This document shows, in pieces, positions 26,801-38,900 of a stretch of 64,000 nt of DNA. This DNA comes from Hevea brasiliensis (lineage: Eukaryota > Streptophyta > Magnoliopsida > Malpighiales > Euphorbiaceae): NCBI RefSeq assembly GCF_030052815.1, contig NC_079498.1, forward strand, positions 98,102,041-98,166,040, read 5' to 3'. How positions within the stretch are numbered: the first letter of the stretch is position 1; every line of letters begins with the position of its first letter. The notes below the pieces were generated by a model. That model did no database searches. It saw nothing but the letters and a program-made list of their open reading frames with translations, and was not told where the DNA came from. A program made the position numbers and the translations under genes.

Positions 26801-29800
26801 TCTTCATCCAGAAATTACAAGAATTATCCAAATCCTTGGCCTATAGGCTTCACCAATCTAATACAATTTGTTTATGATCCTTATAAAAAATTTGCAATCA
26901 TGGGCCCAAGACTACTATAATTTGTATTTCTTTACAAATCAGATCAAAATCAACAGATTGATCCAACAGATTAATATTTTAATGCATGTACAATTGGACC
27001 ATAATTAATTATCAGTCAATGAATTGATTATGGGCACAATTCAAAGTTGGTCCAATGCTGAATTAAACTGGTTCTATAATTCTTGAGCAGCCCCTAAAAC
27101 AAGCTTAATTGATTCTGAAATTATAATGCATCCTAATGACCTTTAGATATTTTAACTAAATGACTTCACACAGCAACATACATGAGAATAAATGTAATAT
27201 CACTAATTACTTGTATTGTTTGCTTGCTAATTACTTGTATTGGTGTGTTGTTTGCTTGCTATATTGACATAAACTAATAGATAAATAAATGAATAACAAT
27301 ACCAAAATTGCAATGTTGAGTCTGCAATGTCCCAATCCTCACTTGGAAATGCCACACAGCTGCTACAATGGGAACTAATTAGGCATACACAGAAAAAGTA
27401 CATGGCAAAGAGAGCCACTGATGTAGTCGCAACCAAAAATTTTTGTGGAGCTTAATCCTATGCACCTCAGAAGCTTAAATGAAAAAATTTTAAAGATTAA
27501 AATATCACCTCAACAGTGCATCTGCCAATGCAAGTGCCTCAACACTTGCCTCCACAAACAGAGACGGTGCCTAGTGTAAATTAAAAAGAAAAAAGTCATA
27601 AAGCTAATAAGGAAAAGCATACGGTAAAGATGTCAGGAAACAAAAACTAATAATAATATATTAAAAAAAAAACCTACGGCCTGCCCAATTTCTGACATCA
27701 AGCATGCAAGACCACTGATTACTTTCTCATCTCCATTACTGAGAGCTGGTAGAAGGAGTGTGTCTTTAAGAAAATGCACTCTGCATAACAAAACCTGAGG
27801 TAGCCCCTACAAAAGATTGCACAATTAAAAGTAGATTAAAATGATTAATAAAAATCAGTGAAAAATCCCTAGATAACTTAAACCCTACAAATAACAGAGG
27901 CCATGATTATTTTTCTTTTATGATGGCATACCTTATACATATTTAAACACATGCCTACTCAAGGACTTACATATAGGAGTGGGCTTGGTTTGGTTAGGGG
28001 TTTGGGAAACCCCAGAACCGAACCAAACCTTGGTTCTTTTTTTTTTCCTCCCCCTCAAAACCAGAACCAAAGGTACTTAGAACTAAATGAAAGCTAATTA
28101 GAATTGAACCAAAACTTCGGTTCCAGTTCGAGCCTCAGTTCCTGAAAATTTTTATAGAGTCGAAACTGCATCAGCACGGCAGATGGCAGGCTTCAAAGCT
28201 ACCTGCCATGCGAACTATACCAGAATTTTACATATTTTTCTTCCACTAAACTGAATTACATTTATCATATTATTATGTAAAAAATATAAATTATATTTTA
28301 AATATAAAATAATTAATAACTATTAGCTGGGAACTTGACTTTGCACTGAGAGTCAAACCTGTGACAATTGCAAAGAAAGATGAATGTTTCCCCACTTCCC
28401 TAACTCGTAATTTGAGTAACAAATAGTGCCAATAATTTATATTATGAGTTTGTTAACTTGCACTGTTTAATTATTTCTGATCTTATTATCTTTTATGTTG
28501 CAAAAAGTATATAAAATTTTCTCTATTTATTGTGCTATAAAATTTTAATATATCAAATTTTTTTTTTGTTGATATAAATAAATTTAGGCTCATCGGGCAA
28601 AAAAATTCAAAACTTTAGGAGTATTCACAATTGTAGCCAAAACTTTAAATTTTGCGTATAATAGTCGAATCTTAGTTAGTTGTAACAATTGTAGCCAAAG
28701 GGACTAAATTGAATTTTGAGAAAATTAACAACAAATTACAACATAGTCCCTAAAGTTCTATTTGACTAACAAAATAGTATATTGATTTAAAATTTATATT
28801 TAAATATTTTTTTATTTATTATATAAAATATATTTATAATATAAAATAAATTTAATATTAATTTTAATTGAAATTTCACACTAAAAAATTATTGTTATTG
28901 ATTTAAATATATTTTAATGTAATAAACAATTTAAAAATTACATAATAATAAAGTAATAACAAAATAATCAATGTAAAATTTTTTTTCATTTGTCGATTAA
29001 GCAAAGTAATCATATTGTAATAAAACAACAACTTTTTACATAATACTAAAGTCCATTGATTTAAACTGTAAATTTTTTTCCAGTTGTCAATTACACAAAG
29101 TAATTACGCAAATTTTTTTTGTATCATTCGTTTATTGTCAGGTATATTAATCTTTTTAAACTGATGAGCAATTAATATAATTTTAGAAAAATTAATTGCT
29201 ATTTTAATTTGCAAAATTACAGACTATTTGGATGATTGATTGTATGACATATGTATAGTCTGTAACTTTAATGGTTGTTTTATTATAATGTGATTACTTT
29301 ACGTAATTAATAACTGGAAAAAAAATCTTACAGTATAATTATTTTGTGATAACTTTATTATTGTGTTATTTTTTAAATGTTTATTATATTAAAATATATT
29401 TTAACTAATAAAAATAAATTTTTAGCATAAAATTTCAATTAAAAATAAATATATAAATATATTTTATATTATAAATATATTTTATATAACAAATAAAAAA
29501 TATTTAAATGTACAACTTAAATCAATGGACTATTTTATTAATCAAATAAAATTTTAAGCACTATATTGCAATTCACCATTAAATTTCTCAAATTCAATTT
29601 AGTCTCTTTAGCTACAATTGTGATAACTAACCAAGATTCAACTATAATACACACAATTTTTTTTTTTTTTTTTTTACAATTGTGAATACCCTAAAAGTTT
29701 TGGATTTTTTTATCCAATAGTCCATAAATTTATTATTATGAAAATTTTATTTTAATTATTTTTTATTAAAAAATATTATTGTTTAAAATCTAAAATTCCA

Positions 29801-32800
29801 ATTAAAATTTAAAATTTGTTTTTTTACAAAATAATTTTATATATTGAAATTTAACTGGATTTATTTTAATAATCATTTATAAAATATATCTAATTACTAA
29901 TTGTAGTAATGCAATATTTTCCATATTTTTCATTAAATTATAATAAAACTTATAAAATATATTCATTCAATTTATTGTTTTATTCTCAATGGTAATTTAC
30001 TAAATTTTATCACATGATGGATTTAATCACTTAATTAATTTTAATAAATCATTTAATTATGTAATTTAATATGTGTTCAAGATTTACAATTATTGTTTCA
30101 TAATGTTCTGTATCTTATCATGATAAAATAATTAGAATATTTAACTATGAATGAAGCATAACTAAAGATAATTTCAATTTATTTGATTTAATACATTTAT
30201 AATTATAATTATAATTAAGAAAATTGAAGAGCATAACAAATGGTATAAGGTTTGAATAGATTTATTATAGATTACATACAAATATAAGTGTAATTATATA
30301 TATATTACATATTAGATTTTTAATTGCATATAAATATATAATTAATTATATTGACAAACATATGTACAAAATTGGTTATGATTTCAGTTCTTCGGTTCAA
30401 TATGGTTCGGTACAGGTTCGATACGATTCTCCTTTCGGTATTGATAAAGAAAAAGAATTGTACCAAAATAGTAAAATAAGTTCATTTTGGGATGGTACAG
30501 TTTGGTTCAGTTCCTACAGAGTTGGTTCTTTTTTGGTTTTGATTCTTTTCAGTCCGGCTAGGGAGAATTAGGAAACGCGCACACCCTACTTGCATGCATG
30601 ATATATCAAGCCATAACTACTAAATAAATCATAATTCTCAAAGTCCTTAACAATTTCCAACTATGCTAAATGTTTTTACCAACAATTAGTAAATTAGAAA
30701 TCAATATCAGATTGAAAACGCAGTATGAACATGCAAGCATACAATATATCGCTTCAATCAAATATTATTCAACAAGCTAACTTCAGAAAACTAATAAAAA
30801 TGATCTTCACATTAACACAATTGATTTTTTTTCTTTTTTTATCCAAAAGCTATCAACAAAACGAAGGCAATTCTCCCTATTTAACAATCAACCTATATAA
30901 GGTGAGATTCATATCCGGTTAGGATTGAGACATTGATTAGCAAATTAAACAAGAAATAGATAGGATTGGGATATTGAGTAGCAAATTAAACAAGAAATAG
31001 AAGATTGTGGCGCAGTCTAAAGTGCAAAACATTGTGAACAGTAAAATAGAAGAGTTTAGACTTGAAACACGCCTAAACTAAATTAGGCGTTGCATCTAAT
31101 TTTCCTGTTGGCATCACAAAATCCAACAAAGTGCAGTTGCTACAGTTATATTCAACAGAAAACCAATTAATAAGCATTACAAGAAAAGTTATTTATAGAC
31201 TTAAAGTAGTGTGCTAAACTTTAAAGTATAAAAAGCTTACCCCAAAGCCTTTAAGAATTCGGAGTTTGGACTCCATTAAAAACTAAGGCTCCTTTTGTTT
31301 CATAGAAAATATTTTAAGGAAAACAAATTCCTACTTTTGGAGCATTTAGGAAATTGTTTTGGTTACCAAAAGAAAAGCTAAGGCATTTTTAAAGAAAATG
31401 ATTCCATGTTTTCAAACGAGTGAAACACAGTCATTTTTCAATAGCCACATACTAATTAGTACACCAACCACTGCCAATCATCTCCAATCATCAATAGCAT
31501 CGGTGGCCACCTCCACCAACCAATGAAAGTCCAAATTTACTCTTTTTTGTATAATTTTTAGTTATATTCAACTACAAATGAACAACATATGACATTCTTA
31601 TAAGTGCAAACACTTTAATAGTTTCTTTATTGAAAGAAAATTCTTTTTTTCCAAGGTACTCCAAAAGCTAGAAAATATTTGAAACTGATTTTTCTTGAGT
31701 TGCTTGCTGCCTATACCAATAGACCATTACTTCATAAGATTCATATTAACTAAAACAAACCTTAAATCTTGCAGCCACCTTTCTGTTCTATTATGATGAT
31801 CACACAAAATACCAGTGCCATCACTAAATTTTTTCTATCCCACTCTAGTTATATAGACAAGATCATACCAAACCTCTTTTCTCTATTGATAATGGATACA
31901 CGGTACCCAGATTTACTTGGATATTTCTTGACCTTCAAATTTGACTACCATTATCCACATCTCCAGATTTAATGGTATTGCATGTCATAACATATAGTGA
32001 TATACTCTAGTCCTACTTAACCTAAAATATTTAAAATATAAAGCCCTCTTCAAATGCCAACTGATCATTATACTAAGCACATAAACAAACAATAACATAA
32101 ATGTCTTCTTTTGAATGATAAAATGTATGGATGATGATCTATTATATGGCATAAACATACCTCATGTCGACTTGCAAGTTCAACAAGCACTTCAATTGCC
32201 AGGTCAAATGAAGCTAAAACCTATAACCGCCATGGCCAAAAAGTTTTCCTGCATGAACGCTATCAATCTCAAACAATTTAAGTTAACTCAAGAGGCAATT
32301 ATGTATACCTGCAAAGAGTTGAATACAAAATTTAGAAGTGGATGTGTTGGCAGTGAGCCTCGTGGAATTTCTGAGAAGCACCCAGCTCGTACCTGCATTC
32401 AAGAACAAGAAAATAAGAATTATAATGAACTATTGAGGTGAAAGACAAATTCTTCAGAAATCCTTGCTTTTATGCAAATTGAAATTATTTTAGTAAAAAT
32501 TCACTACAATGGACAGCAATAATCAATCATTTCATGACATTAAAAATAGCACCTACAACACTGCATCTATGAAAATGGCAATTTGACACAATTTTCAACC
32601 ATCGTCTTACCCAACTGAGTAAGCAGCGGAGAACTTTTCTATTATTTTCATGCAGTTGAACACCACCATCATATGTTTTTTGAGATTGCTCCAGCAGGAA
32701 TTCAAGCACCGTAGGAGTATGTGAGAGAAGCTGCATTAAGTTACCAAAGGACAAATGAGTAGGGAGATACAAAGCTTCAAAGCAAAACAAAAATAAAACA

Positions 32801-34540
32801 GTGGATGGTAGAATGATACATATGTGCTAATGTAAAAAAGAACGAAAGTAAACCTCTTGGCCGTACTGGCTTCTATGGGCTGGACTAATATGACTATCAG
32901 TATTTTGAGTGTCAACAACTTCTTCTGGGAGAACAGTAAGCATCTCTAGAACAGCAACATTACCATCATCCTGGTTCTGCAGAGTCTGAAGGCTGTAAAA
33001 GAGCTGCTCAATAGGTTTTCCATGCTCAACAGCACGAAGTATAAGCGCAGCAAGTGCAAGACATATTTGTGTCAAAAGCTGTCATTAAGATAGCACAAGA
33101 ACTCAGAAAGCAAAGAAAGGGGAAAAAAAGAAAAAGGAACTCCGATTCACTTCATAAAAGCGGCACTAATGAGAGGGAAAAAAAAAACATTGGATTTCTA
33201 ACACCCAGTCCAATTATTCTTATAGCCCTGCAGCATTTGTTCCAATTTATGGAGCACCAGCAGTGACCTATTTGGAAGGAACAAAATTGAAGCACCTGGG
33301 GAGGGCCCGAACTAAATCTTTTGGCAGCCACAAGAAGAGCATTTAACAAAGCATCTTTAACTCCTAACTTCAAGTAATATCCTTCACTCTGGATCTGCAG
33401 TGTGAAACAATATACAAAAATCATAATGCAGTAGTTTAAATATGAAGGAAGTTGAATGAGGAAGCAAAAAGACTTGGCGAGAGTTGAATATGAAACTTCT
33501 GAACAAATAAATGGTCATGCTGATTCAAGCACATATAAAATACAAAATCCAAGCAAAGCATCTTCTATTCCCATCCTGGCACTTCCCATACAAGCCCAAC
33601 ATCAGAGTTAAGATGAGCACCTAAGCGGTGGACCAAAGAATTCAGCTTCACTTCAGTTGTTCGTATTGGCCATTAACATTTGTTGAGAATCAACTAAATA
33701 TATTCCATATTAGCAGAATGGAAACCAAAACAAAAGCAATTGGATTTCTCAAGCATTATGACCAACATATCCAAGTTTCTCATCAAAACCATGTTCTTTC
33801 CACACCGAAGGAATAGATTTTAGAAATTTTAAAGTTATTGTTAACGTTACTATTCATGCTACTATGGTGATTCTCAAATTAGGGTTATTTATGCCTTTTC
33901 GTAATCTTTTGTTATGTTATTTTAGTTAAGTCACAATTTTATTAGGATTTTATGCTCAAGACCTATTTCAATTAGGATTTTATGCTATAAACAGGATTGG
34001 AATACTCAATTTAAAGGCAAAGCTCATAAATTAATAGAACCAATTTATTGGTATCTATTTTCCTGGTTGTGTAACCAGAAATTCAGTCTATTTGGCTCGT
34101 TTATAGACCATTTTGTTATCTCTTCCCTAACATTCTCTAATTTATCTACATCCTGTTTAGGGTTAGGGTTAGCTAGCTACATCATCCCTCTTCCTCCCAT
34201 CAGTGAAAACCAAGCTCTAATCAACAAACCATCCCACCTCTTATCTATCCAAGTTATCCACATTGATTTAAGTTATTCATCCTTTGCATCTATCACACAC
34301 CAAGCATCTATTTTATGCAAACCATCAGTTTACCTTTGAATTCTAACCAAACTGAGCACACCATGCCATCCGTTTTTATTCTAACAAAACTAAAGGGATG
34401 AAAACACATCGAGAGAAGTAGTATTAAAAAATTTACAATTTTTAAATATTGATGCAAAACTGGCCTCAAATAAAGCTGAATGCAAAAATTGATTCATATA
34501 GCCAAACGCAATCTAGTGTTTCCCCCCTCCCACCCCCCCC

Positions 34541-34576
<36 letters not shown>

Positions 34577-35461
34577 CACACACACACACACTTACACTTG
34601 CTTACGTATGTTAGCTTGAGAATATTAAAAGTTAGTATAAAATTAAATTTAACATATTTTAATCATGGGAACTCCATAACAACTAAATAACTTTTTCCCA
34701 AAAAGCTTTTCTCAACGCCACCTAAAATTTTGCTTTCCCAAAAAAAAAAAAGGCCTTCCAACCTCAACCTCAAACGGGACCTAGGTGCTGACCTCTGAGT
34801 TTCAGACAAGTAACTTGGCATAACAGTTGCATTGCCCCATCCATCCCCATTTTGTGAGTTTATCCATGAAAATCTCAAATTCAAAAAGGGCAAAATATGG
34901 ATTGATCTTTCCAAAAGACAGACAGTCAAAAAGTGATCTCCAGACCAAAATTTCATTTATTCATTACAAATTTTACAATAGCCAATTGATACCAATGGAA
35001 GCAATTACTAACCTATTACCAAGATAATTTACCAGAACAAAACTACAGTATATAAGTAGTGTCAAAAGATCATAACAGAATAAAGTGAAGCATCTAATTG
35101 AAATGAGAATCATTAGTCACTTGGGCTATTTCCAACCCTTAAACCCTCTCTCATTACTTAGGAACAGAAATGGTATCTAAATAAAGAAAAAAAATTACAG
35201 TGCACAGCAATTGAAAAAGGATAGAAGAAGAACCTTTCGCTTGAGAATCTGGGCAGCAAAGAACTCGATTTCAAAATGGGATAAGAAAGGCTGGATATGG
35301 AGATGAAGCTGATCGGAGGTAAGAATAGAAGTGGCGACCTCCCAAGCAGCGTCGGTTTGCTGGAACTGAACCAGCCATTGATTGGCAGCCACGCGGTTAC
35401 ACGACTGAGTATCGTGATTGAGGACATGAACGGCTTGGGCTACCTTGATTTGCAAGTCCAT
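13250..35461 (-). CDS. Importin-13/transportin-3-like karyopherin (23 exons)
   Basis: ARM/HEAT-repeat nuclear transport receptor of the importin-beta family; the N-terminus ([20 protein letters not shown], then [10 protein letters not shown]) is the importin N-domain that contacts Ran-GTP. Exons, all with GT-AG and matching phase: 35461-35234, 33394-33296, 33078-32854, 32730-32611, 32392-32309, 32220-32161, 27806-27678, 27570-27509, 22218-22095, 21406-21272, 19802-19722, 19122-19009, 18841-18762, 18511-18376, 17938-17789, 16650-16565, 16199-16012, 15907-15815, 15694-15507, 15372-15261, 14884-14727, 13812-13696, 13474-13250. Together they encode 997 residues with no stops, close to the plant family's size. 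The C-terminus ([19 protein letters not shown]) is family-typical. Cargo is not predictable. Introns 1, 6 and 8 (1.8, 4.4 and 5.3 kb) hold repeats. Intron 22 begins with a (TC)n run directly after its donor. Intron 18 is unusual and is listed separately. Confidence 0.93.
13662..13692. repeat. (GA)n microsatellite at an exon border
   Basis: About 31 bp of GA, which reads as (TC)n on the gene strand, starting four bases into importin intron 22 (donor GCG|GTGTC). It places a pyrimidine run at the 5' end of the intron. Confidence 0.9.
15695..15814 (-). other. Importin intron 18: stop-free, 120 nt, with two in-frame acceptors
   Basis: The donor is ACAG|GTAATA (15815/15814). The intron is exactly 120 nt, a multiple of three, and has no stop in frame, so retention adds 40 residues. 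A pyrimidine-rich acceptor TTTACTTTAG (AG at 15743-15744) would give a 72-nt intron and a 16-residue insertion. The family-like join uses the poor acceptor GATCATCAG at 15695-15696, directly downstream of a G-rich block. All three products stay in frame. Confidence 0.7.
15703..15726 (-). other. Potential G-quadruplex before a splice acceptor
   Basis: The gene strand carries GGGGG, GG, GGGGG and GGG runs with short spacers, 7-31 nt upstream of the distal intron-18 acceptor, where a polypyrimidine tract would be expected. Only three runs reach three Gs, so a canonical four-tetrad-run motif is incomplete. Confidence 0.45.
23121..23251 (-). pseudogene. Organellar large-subunit rRNA fragment (NUMT/NUPT)
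   Basis: The plus strand reads as the complement of a conserved bacterial-type 23S/26S rRNA segment (GAGGAGGCACCCCTTCTCCC, AGTTAC, CTATTTTG, GAGTTCCTTAGAGAGAGTT). Several differences from the conserved form look like C-to-T or G-to-A changes at CpG. It sits inside importin intron 8. Mitochondrial origin is more likely than plastid, but I cannot decide without alignment. Confidence 0.65.
23833..23872. repeat. (TA)n microsatellite at LINE 5' edge
   Basis: About 40 bp of TA ending in TAGTAACTG. A shorter GTATAT...ATAGTAG copy follows the LINE 3' end (26581-26599), suggesting the LINE integrated into this microsatellite. Confidence 0.85.
23875..26580 (+). mobile_element. RTE-type LINE retrotransposon, dead
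   Basis: A non-LTR element in importin intron 8, antisense to the gene. The endonuclease domain is visible from about 24012 (TWNVGSL, then IACIQETNW) and at 24320 (GGDFNGHV). RT has [17 protein letters not shown] near 25630 and [20 protein letters not shown] at about 25869. The C-terminal part reads [18 protein letters not shown] near 26420. The 3' end is a short TTGAG tandem tail (26564-26580) in place of poly(A), as in plant RTE elements. Many stops, frameshifts and internal deletions are present (for example the block before FADD is shortened), so it is inactive. The 5' end is approximate. Confidence 0.85.
27199..27261. repeat. Short tandem duplication
   Basis: CTAATTACTTGTATTG followed by TTTGCTTGCT occurs twice, the second time with a 5-bp insertion, in importin intron 8. 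Confidence 0.7.
27974..30588. mobile_element. hAT-like DNA transposon, non-autonomous (2,615 bp)
   Basis: Terminal inverted repeats start TAGGAGTGGGC (27974) and, on the other strand, TAGGGTGTGCGC (ending 30588), a plant hAT-type end. The flanks are CTTACATA (27966-27973) and CTTGCATG (30589-30596), a decayed 8-bp target duplication with 6 of 8 matching. Subterminal regions are rich in GGTTCGGTT/AACCGAACC-type words on both sides. No transposase was seen. A Mutator-type element is nested inside. The whole lies in importin intron 6. Confidence 0.65.
28587..29723. mobile_element. Mutator-like long-TIR element (1,137 bp), nested
   Basis: It is flanked by a perfect 9-bp target duplication ATAAATTTA (28578-28586 and 29724-29732), the length typical of Mutator elements. 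The ends are GG...CC. The two arms (about 28587-29030 and 29275-29723) are inverted copies of each other over more than 400 bp with mismatches and small indels; shared words include CACAATTGTAGC, GACTAAATTGAATTT and TATAAAATATATTTATAATA. The short centre has no coding capacity. It is inserted in the hAT-like element, so it is younger than that element. Confidence 0.85.
31290..31440. mobile_element. Possible decayed MITE
   Basis: GGCTCCTTTTGTTTCATAG, then AAAATATTTT and CTTTTGGAGCATTTAGGAAA-like words, with inverted relatives near 31640-31680 (GGTACTCCAAAAGCTAG). This resembles hAT-type MITEs beginning GGCYCC..TTTGTTTC. Ends and target duplication are not resolved. It lies in importin intron 6. 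Confidence 0.3.
33830..34340. other. Intron 1 repeat-like block with telomere-like motif
   Basis: It differs in composition from the surrounding intron. It contains a direct repeat (TTAGGATTTTATGCT at about 33942 and 33976) and a TTTAGGGTTAGGGTTAG stretch (34156-34172). It may be an old LTR or other repeat; no ends were found. Confidence 0.3.
34522..34591. repeat. Poly-C tract plus (CA)n
   Basis: C-rich sequence with 33 uninterrupted C (34542-34574), followed by (CA)n to 34591, within importin intron 1. It forms a G-run on the transcribed gene strand. Confidence 0.9.
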
Positions 35462-35501
35462 AATTTTCAATTTTATTTTTTTTTCACTTCCTTTTAAAAA
35501 G

Positions 35502-35540
<39 letters not shown>

Positions 35541-35921
35541 TCATCCAGAGACGGAGCCCTGTAATTCCCCCAGCGAAGCTTGGGCCTGACGATGCTGATT
35601 GAGCTTTCATCAAACAGCCGTTAGAGAGACATGGTTCCGACGGATGACCATTCTTGAGTGGGCAGTGGGTAGTGTGAGTGTGGCCTTAGGCTTTGGATGA
35701 AACATGAATGAGATCAGCCGGTGGATATCCTTTTTCGGATTTTCGCTCCACTCCCCAGTTGCTGTTTCGCTACTGGTGGTGTTTCTGTTCAGCTAGTAAA
35801 CTGGGCCTAAAAATCCCTCCACTTACGGACCATTGTGCTTTGGGTCTCAAGGCCCAAAAACAAATCTGAAGAGAGAGTAGGGATGGCGGAAGCTGTGTGG
35901 TGACTGGTGAGCTCAGCTACC
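35462..35921. promoter_or_regulatory. Divergent promoter between importin and GRXS14
   Basis: Only 460 bp separates the two divergent start codons. TGGGCC/GGCCCA (site II, TGGGCY) occurs at 35581-35586, 35802-35807 and 35851-35856, the class of element bound by TCP factors in plant housekeeping genes. There is no convincing TATA box. An (AAT)n run occupies 35503-35537 next to the importin start. Confidence 0.65.
35503..35537. repeat. (AAT)n microsatellite
   Basis: About 35 bp of AAT repeats, within the likely importin 5' UTR or promoter. Confidence 0.93.
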
Positions 35922-38900
35922 ATGGCGCCGCAATCTCTGTTCTCGCTATCACCGAGAATCACAACACCATATTCTTCCTCGCCGACCAAAATCACATCGG
36001 CTGCTCCTCCACTTCTGAACTCTTGCTCTCACTCCCTCTCTCTCTCCTTCCCTCGCCGCTCCACTGTACCTGGTAACCTGGCTTTCAGATTCAACTCCAG
36101 CCCCTCTAGGATAGCCTCCGTCCGCTGCGGTATTCCTCTACATCTCTTCTAGTTTTTCTTCTTCCCTCAGCTATAGAGTATAGTAGGTTCCTTTCTGGAT
36201 TTTTATTTTCTGCTTCTTGATTTGACGATTTGTGGCTGCAGCGTTGTCTCCTGAGCTGAAGACTACGCTGGATAAAGTTGTTACGTCGCAGAAAGTTGTT
36301 CTTTTTATGAAGGGTACTAAGGATTTTCCTCAGTGTGGATTTTCAAACACTGTAGTGCAAATATTGAATTCGTTGAGTGTCCCTTATGAAACAATTAACA
36401 TTCTGGAGAATGAAGTTCTGCGTCAAGGATTGAAGGAGTACTCTAATTGGCCAACCTTTCCTCAACTTTATATAGATGGAGAGTTTTTCGGTGGCTGTGA
36501 TATCACTGTTGGTAAGTTCAGATTTAGTTGCAATTTTAATCATGCTGGAAAATGGTTACTGCCCCATTTGGAATGTTGCTTGTGAGTTTTGTGTTAATGT
36601 GGTTTGCTTCCTTTATGCAGTCAAAATACTTGAAGGTTTTATATGAGTAGATTTTAATTGCTGTTAATTTTTTTGGCTATTTAGATCATTGCTGGCCATC
36701 AAAAAGAGTCAATTGCTACTTTTTGGCCAACAAAGACTCCATTCTTGCACAGAAGTTTGTGCGTTCATGGAGAATTTCAGTGTGTGTTACTGACATGTCA
36801 ATAGGGACTATTTTGAATCTATTATATGGTTGTTCAGTGTAGAATAGCCTGCACTGAGAGATGCATTATTTTTTGTTCATTCTTTTGTTAGTAGTATGCA
36901 CTAGAGCATATCATTTTGTATGTATATTGTACATATCTTATTAATAAAAGGCAATTTCACTTCTCCATTTACATAAATAGTAATAGAAAAGTTCTATTAA
37001 TATTTTGTTAGAAATTCTATTCTTAAGTTGTTAAGAATATGAGTGAAATTATTTCTAGCACAAAGTATCATAAATTGGTTCACAATCGATGATACTTCAC
37101 AAAATACATGACTTATCCAGAAAGATTGTAATCATGTTTGTTCTCAAGGTATTTATATGAGATATAAATAAGATGGAGTAGTGAGTCTCTGCCACATAAC
37201 AAACATGATAGGTACTTATACATGATAAGTAGGTCGAACCAGTGACGCTTATGACAAGCACATGGAGTTTACTCTTGTCAATGCATTGTCATATATTATA
37301 TCAGTGCATATAATCTTTAGACCTGAGATAACACAGTTATCTTGTATATAGGTGATTTGAGTTTGATACTGTTTTCATACTTGTACTGTGTATGGGTATA
37401 TGGGCATGTGTTGGCTCCTACTAGTTATAGCTGTTGATCAAGATGGAATCCGTTACTCTAAATAAATAGGAATAAAATCCTATATTCATTTAATTATTCT
37501 TGATGTTCAGGACAGACAGATTTAGTTAGAAAAAGTTTCTGACAAGAAAATCTAATTAATCAAGAACTGGAATTAAAAGAGAACATAATGATCATAGCAA
37601 ATGGAGTTTGACATTGACCATGACTCCAGCTCGAATTGGGATTTTGTAATGGAGAGATTCTAGTGCATGGTAACATATGATTGAAGGTTCATTTAAGGTA
37701 TTTCTTATTACTGATTGGGTGGCCATGGCATACTATACTAGATGTCAACCATGGTCTATGAGATGCCTGAAATGATTTAGAGAAATCATTTACTGTAAGA
37801 AAGAGTTTTAATGATATTAAGAGTTAATATCATTTCTCATTGCTAATAAGTAATGAGCCTAGTAAGTCACACATCTACACAAATAAAATGTGATTTAATT
37901 GATTAATTAAAGAGTTTAATTAATTAATTAAAGAGGTTTGCCTTGCAATAAGATTGCAAAGTCTCTAGCATGACTTGAAATCAAATCTAGATTATTGGAT
38001 GTATAGTATAAATTAAATTTATATTTAAATTGATTAAATATGAATTTAATTATGAGAAATTAATTAATAGAGATTAATTAATTAATTAATTTATATTTGA
38101 TATAAATTAATTGAAAGAGAAGAAATTATAATTTTGAGTTGAGAACTCAAATTAAAAAGTAATGGCAAATTGGTCTTTTCACATGGTGACACGTGGCACC
38201 ATGAGATGGTGACACGTGGCACTATATGATCTTGCCACTTGTCTTCCTATGATGGAAGACCACATATTATGATTTAAATGGAACTTGAGATGACATGTGG
38301 CAAGGGAGTTAGGGTTTGACCTAAGTATATAAAGAGAGGTTATAAAGAAAAATCAGCCACACTCTCTCTTTTCTCTCATATGGGACGGCAACATGGTGTC
38401 TTCATCTCTTCTTCTATTTCTCAATTGATTCAAAGGGAAAAACTTAGATTTCCTCTTGAATTAAATTATTAGAAAGTGTTTATAACACCCAATACATTCA
38501 TACAACCTTCACAAAGCATAAACCCCATCTTATAATTGGTTGACAAGGCTTGAGAAGCCAATCTAGGGGCTGTCATTGCTACTTTGGTGTGTGCTTGTGG
38601 TGGACAAACTAGAGGGACAACATTTGAGGTCCTAAGAACATCCTAAGATTGCATCAATTGTGCATCAAGAGGTTAGTACCTAAAAATCCCTCTTTTAGTT
38701 AGGGTTTAATTGAATTAAATGTTAATTCATAATCTTTAATGATAAATGAAATTTTAATGCATGCTAAAATATGTTTTGGTATGCAATTGGGCATTGAAAA
38801 TTTATTAGGTTCATAAGAAACTTGGTATGGTGCATGTAACCTTAGAAATAATTTTTGAAATTCAAGGTTCTAATGTCTAATAATCACGCTTCCACTCCTT

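Noticed and set aside
34155..34172. Interstitial telomere array
   Set aside because: Only about two and a half imperfect TTTAGGG units; too short to be more than chance or a promoter-like motif.
35907..35921. GTG start five codons upstream of GRXS14
   Set aside because: Not an ATG; the ATG at 35922 gives a normal transit peptide.
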